Source of the DNA: Pantoea sp. Ep11b
GTDB taxonomy: Bacteria > Pseudomonadota > Gammaproteobacteria > Enterobacterales > Enterobacteriaceae
Assembly: GCF_040783975.1 (NCBI RefSeq)
Contig: NZ_CP160631.1
Coordinates: 2,790,001 to 2,854,000, forward strand
Length of the DNA stretch: 64,000 bases
Direction of reading: 5' to 3'
Below are positions 9,510 through 19,032 of the stretch, piece after piece. The notes below the pieces were generated by a model. It ran no database searches, was not told where the DNA came from, and saw only the letters and a program-made list of their open reading frames with translations. The position numbers and the translations under genes are program-made. How positions within the stretch are numbered: position 1 is the stretch's first letter; every line of letters begins with the position of its first letter.

Positions 9510-9628
9510 GCCGGACAAAAAATAAAAATGCGTTTAAAACAGCGCAAAAAAATTTTCTGCCGTATTGTCCCGCGATTTTTTGCGGAATTGCCGAAGCATT
9601 AAACAGATGATTTACTTCACAAAATTTA

Positions 9629-9645
9629 TGCACCCTGTGGGTGCA
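9629..9645. promoter_or_regulatory. NtrC-type enhancer site (strong)
   Basis: TGCACCCTGTGGGTGCA is a perfect 7-3-7 palindrome and agrees fully with the NtrC consensus TGCAC(C/T)-N5-GGTGCA. It lies about 130 bp upstream of the sigma-54 promoter, a usual enhancer distance. A weaker partner (TGCACC-N5-GGATAT, 9660-9676) is centred 31 bp away, three helical turns, as in paired NtrC sites. Confidence 0.72.
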
Positions 9646-9806
9646 GCCTGCATGAAAATTGCACCAACGCGGATATTCCGGCGAAGAGGGCTCATTTCGC
9701 CGCACGTCACACCGCGATTTACTGACCCGATTCACACCTCTGATAAATTTTTTAGATTTTTAAAAGAGACTGTTTGACGCCGGGACGTTTCTGCTTTCTT
9801 ACCCGC

Positions 9807-9837
9807 AAAAAAAAGCCAGCCGGATTGATCGGCTGGC
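9807..9837 (-). terminator. Rho-independent terminator of the gabD-like gene
   Basis: A perfect 8-bp stem (GCCAGCCG / CGGCTGGC) with a 7-nt loop is followed on the minus strand by eight T residues. It lies 16 bp beyond the stop codon of the succinate-semialdehyde dehydrogenase gene. The gene is therefore probably transcribed apart from the sigma-54 operon. Confidence 0.88.
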
Positions 9838-9852
9838 GCGTTATTATTTTTA

Positions 9853-11310
9853 TTACAGACTGCCAATATGAAAGGTTTTCAGCTCCAGATATTCTTCTAT
9901 TCCGTAGCGGGAACCTTCGCGCCCCAGACCCGAGAGCTTCACGCCACCAAAGGGCGCCACCTCCAGTGAGACCGCGCCGGTGTTAAAGCCCACCATGCCC
10001 GCCTCCAGCGATTCCGCGACCCGCCATGCCCGCCGGATGTTTTCGGTAAAGAAATAGGCAGCCAGACCGTATGGGGTGTCATTCGCCATCGCAATCGCCT
10101 CCTCTTCCTCATCAAAGATGAACAAGGGTGCCACAGGGCCAAAGGTCTCTTCACGGGCGATGCGCATCTTCACCGTAACCTCACCAAGCACGGTGGGCTG
10201 AACGAAAGTCCCCTGGTCCTGACTGATGCCCCCGGTCAACAGCGTTGCGCCCTGGCTGAGCGCATCGTCGATGTGACCATTCACTTTTTCCACTGCGCGG
10301 GCATTGATCAGGGGACCGATCGTAGTGCCCGGTGCAAAGCCATCCCCTACCTTCAGAGTGGCGACCTCCTCCAGCAGGCGTGCAGTGAAGCGGGGATAGA
10401 TGTTTCGCTGAACCAGGATGCGGTTGGCGCAGACGCAGGTCTGCCCGGCGTTGCGGAACTTGCTGAGCATGACGCCCGCAACTGCAATCTCAACATCGGC
10501 ATCATCAAACACGATCATCGGCGCGTTGCCGCCCAGCTCCAGACTCAGGCGTTTGAGGCTGTTGGCGCTCTGCTGCATCAGCAGCTGCCCGATCCGGGTC
10601 GAGCCGGTAAAGGAGATTTTGCGCACCGTCTGGCTTTCAGTCAGCGTCTCACCAATTTCTGCAGGCAGGCCGGTGAGCATCTGCAACACCCCCGGCGGAA
10701 AACCGGCACGCTCCGCCAGCACAGCCAGCGCCAGTGCCGAGAGCGGCGTTAATTCCGACGGTTTCACAATGATCGGGCAGCCTGCCGCCAGCGCGGGAGC
10801 GACCTTGCGGGTGATCATCGCTATCGGGAAGTTCCACGGCGTAATCGCGGCGGCCACCCCTACCGGCTGTTTCAGTACCAGAATGCGGCGATCGTCGCTG
10901 GGCGCGGGTATGGTGTCACCGTAGATGCGGCGGGCCTCCTCCGCGAACCATTTTACAAAACTGGCACCGTAGAGAACTTCACCCCGGGCTTCTGCCAGCG
11001 GTTTGCCCTGCTCAGCGGTCATGATCATCGCCAGATCGTCAGCATGGTCCAGCATCAGCTGATGCCATTTTTCCAGCAGCGCGGCGCGGCTGACATGTGT
11101 CGTTTTGCCCCAGCTGATGCGCACGGATTCCGCGCAGGCTATCGCCTGCTCTGTCTCTGACCGACCCAGGGCCGGGATCGTAGCCAGGGTTTCGCCTGTC
11201 GCCGGATCGGTAACCGGCAGCGTGGCACCCTGATGTGCATCCTGCCAGCGTCCGGCAAACAGCGCCTGCTGGCGCAGCAGATCGCTGTCGTTGAGTTGTA
11301 GTCGCGACAT
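9853..11310 (-). CDS. gabD: Succinate-semialdehyde dehydrogenase (GabD-like)
   Basis: A 485-residue ALDH-superfamily protein with the SSADH pattern. It has ITPWNFPIAMITRKVAPALAAGC, the general base in LELGGNAPMIVFDDADV near residue 255, and the catalytic Cys in NAGQTCVCANR near 289. The alternate Cys two residues after the catalytic one (CVC) is the redox-switch arrangement of GabD-type enzymes. It oxidises succinate semialdehyde to succinate, the last step of GABA and putrescine catabolism. No gabT lies nearby. It is bounded by its own terminator downstream and by cbl upstream. Assignment to gabD rather than a close paralogue (Sad-like) is likely but not certain. Confidence 0.75.
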   Translation of the reverse strand: MSRLQLNDSDLLRQQALFAGRWQDAHQGATLPVTDPATGETLATIPALGRSETEQAIACAESVRISWGKTTHVSRAALLEKWHQLMLDHADDLAMIMTAEQGKPLAEARGEVLYGASFVKWFAEEARRIYGDTIPAPSDDRRILVLKQPVGVAAAITPWNFPIAMITRKVAPALAAGCPIIVKPSELTPLSALALAVLAERAGFPPGVLQMLTGLPAEIGETLTESQTVRKISFTGSTRIGQLLMQQSANSLKRLSLELGGNAPMIVFDDADVEIAVAGVMLSKFRNAGQTCVCANRILVQRNIYPRFTARLLEEVATLKVGDGFAPGTTIGPLINARAVEKVNGHIDDALSQGATLLTGGISQDQGTFVQPTVLGEVTVKMRIAREETFGPVAPLFIFDEEEEAIAMANDTPYGLAAYFFTENIRRAWRVAESLEAGMVGFNTGAVSLEVAPFGGVKLSGLGREGSRYGIEEYLELKTFHIGSL

Positions 11311-11435
11311 AACATCCCCTTGTGGTAAGCAAATTCCACTTTATCGCGCCTGATGCGTGCAGGATGTTGTTGTGCAAAATAAGAAAGGCGGGCCAGCAGG
11401 TTTTTGGCCCGGATTTGAAATTTTATGCCGTGCAG

Positions 11436-11459
11436 GCACCCGGCGGCTCTGCCGGGTGC
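11436..11459 (-). terminator. Possible terminator hairpin after cbl
   Basis: A perfect 9-bp GC-rich stem (GCACCCGGC / GCCGGGTGC) with a 6-nt loop lies 8 bp past the cbl stop codon. There is no T-run directly after it on the minus strand, so termination strength is uncertain. Confidence 0.45.
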
Positions 11460-11467
11460 GACTGAGA

Positions 11468-12427
11468 TCAGATCTGGAAGTCGATAACCGGTTCATCATC
11501 GCTGCTGTAGGAGAGCGCCTGACGTTTAATCTCCTCCAGCGAGAGGTTAGCATTGCAGAGTTCGAGGAACTGCCAGACATAGTTTCTTTGCAGCTGGCCG
11601 CGCTTGAGACCAAGCCAGACCGTGCTGGGGTCGAACAGGTGCGTGGCGTCAATGCGGACCAGCTCTTCGCTCTCTTCGGTTTCACACGCCTGATCCGCCA
11701 GTATCCCGACGCCCAATCCCAGCTTAACGTAGGTTTTGACCACGTCGGAGTCCTGGGCGCTGAGCACGATATCCGGCTTCAGCCCCGCCGACTGGAAGGC
11801 CCGATCGACGCGCGACCGGCCGGTGATCCCCTGGCGATAGGTAATGAGTGGATAGCGGCTGAGTGTGCTGAGTGACACCGGCTGATTCTGCACCAGCTCA
11901 TGCCCGGCGGGCACCAGCAGCGCGTGATGCCAGCTGAACCAGGGAAACGCCGCCAGGCTGCTGTTGTTGACCAGCATTTCACTGGCGATACCGATATCCG
12001 CCTCTCCCGCCAGCAGCATGGTGACGATTTCCTGCGGTGAACCCTGGTTGAGTTCGAGCCGGACGTTGGGATAGAGCTGGCGGAAGGCTTTAATCACTTT
12101 CGGCAGGCTGTAGCGCGCCTGGGTATGGGTGGTGGCAATGGTCAGGATACCGCTGGTTTCATTGGTAAAGACATCGGCCAGCCGTCGCACTTTTCCCGCT
12201 TCGTCAAGGATGCGCTCGGCAATCGTCAGCAGCGCTTTGCCCGGTTCCGTCATGCCCAGCAGACGCTTACCGCGACGGATAAAGATCTCAACGCCCAGTT
12301 CATCTTCCAGATCGCGGATGTGACGACTGACGCCTGACTGGGACGTAAATAGCGTGTTAGCGACTTCCGTTAAGTTAAACTCACAGCGGGCCGCCTCGCG
12401 GATGATTTTAAGTTGCTGGAAATTCAC
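11468..12427 (-). CDS. cbl: LysR-family regulator Cbl (CysB-like)
   Basis: A 319-residue protein that reads as a close homologue of E. coli Cbl from the first residue (MNFQQLKIIREAA) through the winged helix (SQSGVSRHIRDLEDELG) to the C-terminal GLKRGQLQRNYVWQFLELCNA. Cbl activates genes for use of organosulfur compounds such as taurine and alkanesulfonates, and responds to adenosine phosphosulfate. In E. coli it neighbours nac, as here. In this genome the two are separated by about 0.9 kb of non-coding repeat sequence. The clean similarity at both ends supports the start chosen and full length. Confidence 0.92.
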   Translation of the reverse strand: MNFQQLKIIREAARCEFNLTEVANTLFTSQSGVSRHIRDLEDELGVEIFIRRGKRLLGMTEPGKALLTIAERILDEAGKVRRLADVFTNETSGILTIATTHTQARYSLPKVIKAFRQLYPNVRLELNQGSPQEIVTMLLAGEADIGIASEMLVNNSSLAAFPWFSWHHALLVPAGHELVQNQPVSLSTLSRYPLITYRQGITGRSRVDRAFQSAGLKPDIVLSAQDSDVVKTYVKLGLGVGILADQACETEESEELVRIDATHLFDPSTVWLGLKRGQLQRNYVWQFLELCNANLSLEEIKRQALSYSSDDEPVIDFQI

Positions 12428-12612
12428 GGTATTTACCTCCCTTTACATAATCTGATTCCCTGATGGTAAGAACTATTATTGATAACAGGAAATACTAAAA
12501 AATTTACCTTTATGAATTTAGGGAATAACGGGAGGAATAAGGTAGTCCTATAAGAGGTTCAGTCAGTTCTGCTTGCCGGTGGAGATACGGCATTGATACG
12601 TGAAACGACACC

Positions 12613-13280
<668 letters not shown>

Positions 13281-13365
13281 AGCGCAAATCCGTAGTGACG
13301 TTCTCCTTTAACGCTCAACGGCTGTTCTGTGAATCCCCGTCACGCCTGCCCTCACGCCAACGCCC

Positions 13366-14283
13366 TTACCCCACTAACATCAACTCACGCTCTTCACTCA
13401 GCGGCTTATTGAGTAGCGACAGCAGAATATTTTTTACAGCCTGCGCGGAAGGCGACAGCGGCAAGCGGGCGGAGATATTCAGCGAAAGCGGCAGACTCAG
13501 TGAGGGGCTGTTGATGCGCGACATCCAGGCATCGGCCGAGCCCACCAGTGCACGGGCGGCCGATTCGGGTAATACCGTTACGCCCATGCCGCTCGAAATG
13601 GCGGCGGTCAGCGTAGAGATCGATTCGATCTCGCCGATGATACGCGCACTCAGGCGGCGCAGTGAAAATGCCTCATCGACCCGCTTGCGCACCGCGCTGT
13701 AGTCGCGCGGTAAAAACAGGCTCATCTGCGCCACATCGGCCAGGTCAACGCTGGCGCCCGGGTAGTCGGTGGCGCCCACCAGATAGAGATCTTCTTTCAT
13801 CAGCGCCATGCTGCTGATCCCGGCTGTCGGCGCACGGTCGTACAGCACCGCCATATCCAGCTGACCGTTCATCACTTTCTCGTTCAGCACGCTGCCGCTG
13901 TTTTCATGCAGGTAGACCAGCACTTCCGGGAACTGATCGCGCACCGTCTGCAACAGCGGCATGGTCAGCGATGAGGCTGCCGTACCTGGTGCCAGACCAA
14001 TCGACACCTGACCGCTCAGCACCTGCCCGGCATTGATGACCGCCGTCTGCGCCTGCTCACACTGGCGCAGGATCGTCCGCGCATGACCATAAAGAATTTT
14101 GCCTGCCTCGGTCGGCGTCACGCCACGCTTGGTGCGGATCAGCAGTTGCTGGTCCAGCTCACTCTCCAGCGTTGCCACCTGCTGACTGAGTGCAGGCTGG
14201 GCGATATGCAGCACTTCTGCTGCCTGCGTCAGACTGCCGATATCGACGATTTTCACAAAGTATTTCAGTCGTCTTAAATTCAT
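13366..14283 (-). CDS. nac: Nitrogen assimilation control LysR regulator Nac
   Basis: A 305-residue protein with the E. coli Nac N-terminus (LRRLKYFVKIVDIGSLTQAA) and matching ligand-domain segments such as SGQVSIGLAPGTAASS and SGMGVTVLPESAARAL. I start it at 14283 because this gives the exact Nac length and N-terminus. Upstream in-frame codons lie on the other side of, or within, the promoter. Nac relays nitrogen starvation (NtrC, sigma-54) to sigma-70 promoters and needs no coinducer. A sigma-54 promoter and NtrC-like site are present upstream, as known for nac in Klebsiella and E. coli. Confidence 0.94.
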   Translation of the reverse strand: MNLRRLKYFVKIVDIGSLTQAAEVLHIAQPALSQQVATLESELDQQLLIRTKRGVTPTEAGKILYGHARTILRQCEQAQTAVINAGQVLSGQVSIGLAPGTAASSLTMPLLQTVRDQFPEVLVYLHENSGSVLNEKVMNGQLDMAVLYDRAPTAGISSMALMKEDLYLVGATDYPGASVDLADVAQMSLFLPRDYSAVRKRVDEAFSLRRLSARIIGEIESISTLTAAISSGMGVTVLPESAARALVGSADAWMSRINSPSLSLPLSLNISARLPLSPSAQAVKNILLSLLNKPLSEERELMLVG

Positions 14284-14349
14284 CCTGCCTCCGTCACTCA
14301 CCCCGATTCGCGAAAAGGTCTCAGCTTTTCGCCCTGATGAGAGAAATTT

Positions 14350-14365
14350 TGCAAGATGCAGGCCA
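14350..14365 (-). promoter_or_regulatory. Sigma-54 promoter of nac
   Basis: TGGCCTGCATCTTGCA on the minus strand has the exact GG-N10-GC spacing and an intact TTGCA -12 box. The start site would fall near 14340, about 57 nt before the nac ATG. Confidence 0.75.
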
Positions 14366-14495
14366 GGTTTAAAGGCTGTCATGCGCGCAGGAGAAGGATG
14401 TTTTATAACGGCCCGAAAAATAAGCGTTTCTGATTACCTCTGATGGGTTAATAAGGATCATCGATAGCGCATTCCTGCGGGGTCAGCGACCGATC

Positions 14496-14510
14496 GCACT
14501 ATGACAGTGC
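14496..14510. promoter_or_regulatory. NtrC-like site upstream of nac
   Basis: GCACTATGACAGTGC is a 5-5-5 palindrome that fits the NtrC half-sites GCAC(C/T)...(A/G)GTGC with a 5-bp spacer. It lies about 140 bp upstream of the nac sigma-54 promoter. Confidence 0.6.
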
Positions 14511-14690
14511 AGACGCTGCGAGTCAGACGTGCAGAAAAGTGATGACAGACGTGCCCCCTTTTAAGCCAGTGCGGACCCGGCACCTGTGAAAGGAGCCTGC
14601 CAGGCCTGAAAAGCGGGATAAACGGAGGGAAATGGTGTAAGCGTTATCAGCACGAAGACTTATTACGGGCGGGCAGAGATAAGAGCAAAC

Positions 14691-14722
14691 GCTGCCCTCT
14701 CCCCTGTTCTGAAGAGGGCAAC
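14691..14722 (-). terminator. Probable terminator of the sugar ABC operon
   Basis: A 10-bp stem (GTTGCCCTCT / AGAGGGCAGC, one G-T pair) with a 12-nt loop starts 10 bp after the permease stop. The run that follows on the minus strand is only moderately T-rich. Confidence 0.55.
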
Positions 14723-14731
14723 GCCTGCCGG

Positions 14732-15766
14732 TTAACGTTTTTTGCGGTTACGGTGCATATCGATAGAAACTGCCGCCACAATGATGATGCCTTTGATGAT
14801 GTCCTGAATGTAGGCATCGACGCCGACGAAGGTGAATCCGCTTTTAATCAGCCCGAGAATGACCGCGCCGATTAATGTGCCGGTGATCCGGCCTACGCCC
14901 CCCATCAGGCTGCTACCGCCGATCACGGCCGCGGCAATCGCGTCCAGCTCGTAGGACATCCCCATACTTGACTGGCCGCTGCTGACGCGCGCCGCCAGCA
15001 CCACACCCGCCAGGCCAGAGAGTGCGCCGGCAATGGTGTAGACGATAATCAGATACTTATTAACGTTGATACCGGAGACCTTCGCCGAGGTCATGTTGCC
15101 GCCGATGGCGTAGACATATTTGCCGTAGCGGGTATGTTTCAGGGCGATGTGGAACAGCAGCGCCACCACCAGGAAAATGACCACCGGCATGGCACCCTGG
15201 CCGATGGAGGTAAAGCCGTCAGACAGGAAGCTGATGGGATTGCCCTGCGTGTAATACTGCGCCAGACCGCGAGCCGACACCATCATACCCAGCGTGGCGA
15301 TAAAGGGCGGAATTCCGGTGCGGGTGATTAACACCCCATTGACCACACCGGCCAGCAGGCCGACACCGATCCCGGCCGCAATAGGGATGACCGCAGGCAT
15401 ATTGACCAGAGACGGATACATCGGCGAGAGGCTGTCAGAGGTCTGCGCCAGACTTGCGGCCACCACTGCCGCCAGCGCGATTACAGACCCTGAAGAGAGA
15501 TCGATACCGGTAGTGATGATGACCTGAGTTACACCGACGGCAATGATCCCGATAATCGCCACCTGCAACACAATCAGGATCAGACGGTTGGTGTTGAGCA
15601 GGAAAGACTGGTCACGCACGTACCAGCCAAACATTTCAAAAATCAGCGCAATCCCGACCATCACCACAAAAATGCCGGTGTCTTTCGGCAATTTATGACG
15701 CAGGCTGGCAAAAAAAGAGGGTTGCTGCGGGGCTGCCGGGGTGGCAGTAGCTTTCATATTGCTCAT
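14732..15766 (-). CDS. Sugar ABC transporter permease, RbsC family
   Basis: A permease of about 344 residues, hydrophobic throughout, with about ten helices. It has the RbsC-family patterns VTQVIITTGIDLSSGSVIAL (residues ~95-115), TRTGIPPFIATLGMM and AIAAAVIGGSSLMGGVGRITGT. I prefer the ATG at 15766 (MSNMKATATP), which has GAGG twelve bases upstream. An ATG six codons earlier overlaps the ATPase stop as ATGA and is the alternative. It forms the membrane channel of a ribose/inositol-class importer with the adjacent ATPase and binding protein. Confidence 0.88.
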   Translation of the reverse strand: MSNMKATATPAAPQQPSFFASLRHKLPKDTGIFVVMVGIALIFEMFGWYVRDQSFLLNTNRLILIVLQVAIIGIIAVGVTQVIITTGIDLSSGSVIALAAVVAASLAQTSDSLSPMYPSLVNMPAVIPIAAGIGVGLLAGVVNGVLITRTGIPPFIATLGMMVSARGLAQYYTQGNPISFLSDGFTSIGQGAMPVVIFLVVALLFHIALKHTRYGKYVYAIGGNMTSAKVSGINVNKYLIIVYTIAGALSGLAGVVLAARVSSGQSSMGMSYELDAIAAAVIGGSSLMGGVGRITGTLIGAVILGLIKSGFTFVGVDAYIQDIIKGIIIVAAVSIDMHRNRKKR

Positions 15767-15780
15767 AGTATTCTCGCGCC

Positions 15781-17265
15781 TCATTCGGATGCCAACGACA
15801 GAATGGTTTCCTGATCGGCGTCTTCTTTATCGAGGATGCCGGTTATACGCCCGCCGTGCATGACCATCACCCGGTCACTCATGCCCAGAATTTCGGGCAG
15901 CTCAGATGAGACCATGATGATTGCAACGCCACGGTTGGCCAGTTCACTGATTAAGCGGTAGATTTCTGCTTTTGCACCAACGTCGATGCCGCGCGTTGGT
16001 TCGTCCAGAATCAGGATCTTCGGTTGTGCCAGCAGCCAGCGGGCAATCAGCACCTTCTGCTGATTACCGCCACTGAGGTTGTTGATGATCTGATCCATGG
16101 TCGGGGTTTTGATATTGAGGCGGCGAATCTGGTCCATACAGTCCTGCGCCATCTTCACATGACTGACAAAGCCACTTTTGCCGCTGTATTCGGGCATATT
16201 GACGATACTCATGTTCTCCATCACCGACAGCACCAGAAACAGCCCGGACTTTTTACGATCTTCGGTGAGAAAGGCCATGCCCTTTTCAATGGCGGTAGAC
16301 GGCGAGTCAATCTTCACCGGCACGCCATCAATTAAGATTTCGCCGCTGTCAAAGCTCTCCATCCCGAACAGGCTCTCCATCACCTCGCTGCGCCCTGCGC
16401 CCACCAGTCCGGCAACGCCGAGGATTTCCCCCCGCCGCACGCTGAAACTGACGTCGGTAAAACGATCCCGACAGCTGAGATTGCGCACCGTCAGCACTTC
16501 CTCGCCGATGGCGCTGTTGAATTTCGGGAACAGCTGGGTCAGTTCGCGTCCGACCATCTGGGTGATCAGCGACTGACGGGTATACTTCGCCGTCTGGTCG
16601 CTGGCGATCCAGCTGCCGTCACGGAAGATACTGACCTCATCGGTGATGGTGAAAATCTCATCCATCTTATGGCTGATATAGATGATTGCTTTGCCCTGCT
16701 CGCGCAGGTCACGAATGATAGTAAAGAGGTGCGCCACTTCGGTTTCCGTCAGTGCGGAAGTCGGCTCATCCATGATGACAATGTCTGAGTCCCAGGAGAC
16801 CGCTTTGGCAATCTCGACCATCTGCTGCGACGCAATGCTCAGTTCTCCCACCATCCGTTCGGCTTTGAGCCGGATATTGAGGCGGTTAAGCAGCTCCTGC
16901 GTCACCTGATTCAGTCGGGCGTGATCGACGAAGCCGAACTTCATTGGTTCGCGACCCAGCCAGATATTCTCAGCGACGGTCATGTAGGGCACCAGGTTAA
17001 GCTCCTGGTGGATCATCGAAATGCCGGAACGCAACGCGTCCATGGTGTCCTGAAACTGCACCGGCTCCCCTTTAATTTTGATGGTGCCCTTATCGGGACG
17101 ATACATCCCGATAAGGCACTTCATTAAAGTGGATTTGCCCGCGCCATTTTCGCCCATCAAGGCATGTACCGTTCCCGGACGCACCCGCAACGATACGTTG
17201 TCGAGGGCTTTAACGCCGGGGAAGAACTTGCTGATGCCTTCGGCTTCAAGCGCAAACGCGTTCAT
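15781..17265 (-). CDS. Sugar ABC transporter ATPase, RbsA/MglA family (two NBDs)
   Basis: A 494-residue fused double ATPase. Domain 1 has Walker [10 protein letters not shown] near residue 40, signature LSIASQQ and Walker [11 protein letters not shown]. Domain 2 has the degenerate Walker A VGAGRSEV, normal for the second domain in this family, then LSGGNQQK and [13 protein letters not shown]. It starts behind a strong GGAGG site, 32 bp after the binding-protein gene. Similarity to MglA is clear over the whole length, but the family covers ribose, galactose, xylose and inositol. Confidence 0.9.
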   Translation of the reverse strand: MNAFALEAEGISKFFPGVKALDNVSLRVRPGTVHALMGENGAGKSTLMKCLIGMYRPDKGTIKIKGEPVQFQDTMDALRSGISMIHQELNLVPYMTVAENIWLGREPMKFGFVDHARLNQVTQELLNRLNIRLKAERMVGELSIASQQMVEIAKAVSWDSDIVIMDEPTSALTETEVAHLFTIIRDLREQGKAIIYISHKMDEIFTITDEVSIFRDGSWIASDQTAKYTRQSLITQMVGRELTQLFPKFNSAIGEEVLTVRNLSCRDRFTDVSFSVRRGEILGVAGLVGAGRSEVMESLFGMESFDSGEILIDGVPVKIDSPSTAIEKGMAFLTEDRKKSGLFLVLSVMENMSIVNMPEYSGKSGFVSHVKMAQDCMDQIRRLNIKTPTMDQIINNLSGGNQQKVLIARWLLAQPKILILDEPTRGIDVGAKAEIYRLISELANRGVAIIMVSSELPEILGMSDRVMVMHGGRITGILDKEDADQETILSLASE

Positions 17266-17297
17266 TTATCACCTCCGTACAGCTGGGTCGGGAACGA

Positions 17298-18221
17298 TTA
17301 TTTCAGGTTACGATTGGTAAACTGTTCCATGTTTTCTTTCGTGATCAGCTGATAAGGGATATTGATCACTTTCTGAACCTGTTCGCCTTTCACCAGTTTG
17401 ATGGCCGTCTGTACGGCACCCTCGCCCTGACCCTTCGCATCCTGGAAGACTGTCGCGACCATCTTGCCCTGCTTCAGCATCTGCAGTGCATCAGGCGTTC
17501 CATCCACCCCGGCGATCAGGATTTTATCCGGGTTTTTGCCCAGCGCCTGCAGCGCACCAATCGCCATTTCATCGTTGTTAGAGGCGATGGCATTGATCTG
17601 ATCGCCTGCCGTTAACCAGTTGCTCACCACATCCACCGCGTCGTTACGGGTAAATTTAGCGGTCTGCTTCTGAACAATTTTGATGCCAGGGAATTTCGCC
17701 GCCACCTGCTCTACCCCTTTGGTACGGTCACGGGTCGCTTCGTTTGCCAGATCGCCCATCAGGATGGCGACGTTGCCCTTGCCGTTCATCGCCTTAGCCA
17801 GCGCTTCCATCTGTAAGCGTCCGGCCAGTTCAGAGTCGGAACCGACGTAGGCCATTTTACCGGTCAGTTCTGCCTGAGGACGGCGGTTAACGAAGACCAG
17901 CGGGATACCGGCTTTGCTCGCCTGATCCATAATCGGTTTCACCGCATTGGTGTCGACCGGGTTGACGATCAGGGCATCAACACCCTGGCCGATAAAATTC
18001 TGTACCTGCTGCAGCTGCTGTGAAACGTCGCCCTTCGCATCTTCAACCTGCCCTTTAACGTTATCTTTCTGCATCTCTTTCTGCATTGAATTGCGCAGAA
18101 TGGTCAGGAAGTTGTCGTCAAACAGCGCCATAGAGACGCCTACCGAGATATCTTTTGCCATAACCGCGGCAGGTAACATGCAGGCTAACAGTGAGGCGAC
18201 AATCGTTTTTTTGATGTTCAT
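17298..18221 (-). CDS. Periplasmic sugar-binding protein (ribose/inositol class)
   Basis: A 307-residue peripla_BP_4 protein with a Sec signal peptide (MNIKKTIVASLLACMLPAAVMAKD, cleavage after AMA near residue 22). The mature start DISVGVSMALFDDNFLTILR and the hinge motif VNPVDT and FVNRRP segments resemble myo-inositol-binding proteins more than RbsB, from memory. First gene of the three-gene operon (binding protein, ATPase, permease). No catabolic genes follow, so the substrate has to be inferred: inositol or another cyclitol or pentose. Confidence 0.85.
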   Translation of the reverse strand: MNIKKTIVASLLACMLPAAVMAKDISVGVSMALFDDNFLTILRNSMQKEMQKDNVKGQVEDAKGDVSQQLQQVQNFIGQGVDALIVNPVDTNAVKPIMDQASKAGIPLVFVNRRPQAELTGKMAYVGSDSELAGRLQMEALAKAMNGKGNVAILMGDLANEATRDRTKGVEQVAAKFPGIKIVQKQTAKFTRNDAVDVVSNWLTAGDQINAIASNNDEMAIGALQALGKNPDKILIAGVDGTPDALQMLKQGKMVATVFQDAKGQGEGAVQTAIKLVKGEQVQKVINIPYQLITKENMEQFTNRNLK

Positions 18222-18677
18222 AGGTACCCTTCTTATTTGTTAACTTGCTCAGCAGCGCTTTGAGAATGAAAAATATCTTTTACATTCATCCAGTCTGACT
18301 GGCGTCTGTTTCGGGAAATTTGAGGTAAGACTCTGGGTTACGACTATTTTTGTGATCGACCGCTCCTTTTCACAATCACTTGATCTACAGACAGTTACTT
18401 TCAAAATGCCGTTTCATTTCCGGCCGATAGTGACGACCGTGATGATAAGCAGTTTATTTGTTCCATATAAGTCAGTTTTGAAATTTTTATCATAAAAGCA
18501 CTGAAATGGTTGTTTTAACATCGGCAAACAACAAAACTTTGACATGCCTCTAACATCTGTAGAGAAATGCCCGCAAAGTGAGATCCTGTTGGCAGTTTGA
18601 AAAGCCAGCAGATATGGGGAAAAATCATCAATCCGCTGCTTTTACGAGCATCTGAACGCATTTCAGTAAACAGGGCT
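18222..18677. other. Intergenic region before the sugar ABC operon
   Basis: This 456-bp stretch has no credible gene. It holds the perfect 6-1-6 palindrome CCAGTC-T-GACTGG at 18290-18302, 70-80 bp upstream of the binding-protein ATG. The size suits a LacI- or GntR-type operator, but no regulator gene is adjacent. I cannot place a confident -10/-35 pair. Confidence 0.4.
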
Positions 18678-18706
18678 TTGACAAGCGGGATCCGTGCCGT
18701 TAATAT
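18678..18706 (+). promoter_or_regulatory. Sigma-70 promoter of the first tRNA-Asn gene
   Basis: TTGACA and TAATAT are separated by 17 bp and sit just upstream of the tRNA. The discriminator (TCGCCCC) is GC-rich, as in promoters under stringent control. Confidence 0.85.
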
Positions 18707-18724
18707 TCGCCCCGTTCAAGCGAT

Positions 18725-18800
18725 TCCTCTGTAGTTCAGTCGGTAGAACGGCGGACTGTTAATCCGTATGTCACTGGTTCGAGTCCAGTCAGAGGAGCCA
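18725..18800 (+). tRNA. tRNA-Asn (anticodon GTT), copy 1
   Basis: This 76-nt gene folds as a standard cloverleaf: acceptor TCCTCTG / CAGAGGA with discriminator G and encoded CCA, anticodon loop CTGTTAA and T-loop GTTCGAG. It is identical to the copy at 39237-39312. tRNA-Asn genes near cbl-nac are known integration sites for islands in enterobacteria. Confidence 0.97.
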
Positions 18801-18807
18801 GAATTAG

Positions 18808-18842
18808 AAAAGCCCGCTCAGGGAAACCTGAGCGGGCTTTTT
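18808..18842 (+). terminator. Terminator of tRNA-Asn copy 1
   Basis: A perfect 12-bp stem (AGCCCGCTCAGG / CCTGAGCGGGCT) closed by a GAAA tetraloop is followed by a T-run. Confidence 0.92.
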
Positions 18843-19032
18843 GCTTTTGCGCGTCCGGGGCTGACGGGATGCTGTCTGCGTGGCGATGCATCCTGCCCTG
18901 AATTTTGTCTGCGCCCTGAAGTCGTTAAATAATTTAAAAGGCGCCAACCAGGCCGGAGCCTGGCAACAATCTTCTTCATTCCTCTTTCGTTCTCTATTGA
19001 TCAGGTTTTTGTAAGCCCGTTAATGCAAAAGA

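Noticed and set aside
11311..11435. Sigma-54 promoter for the gabD-like gene
   Set aside because: TGG and TTGCA segments occur on the minus strand, but the GG to GC spacing is not ten bases in any combination.
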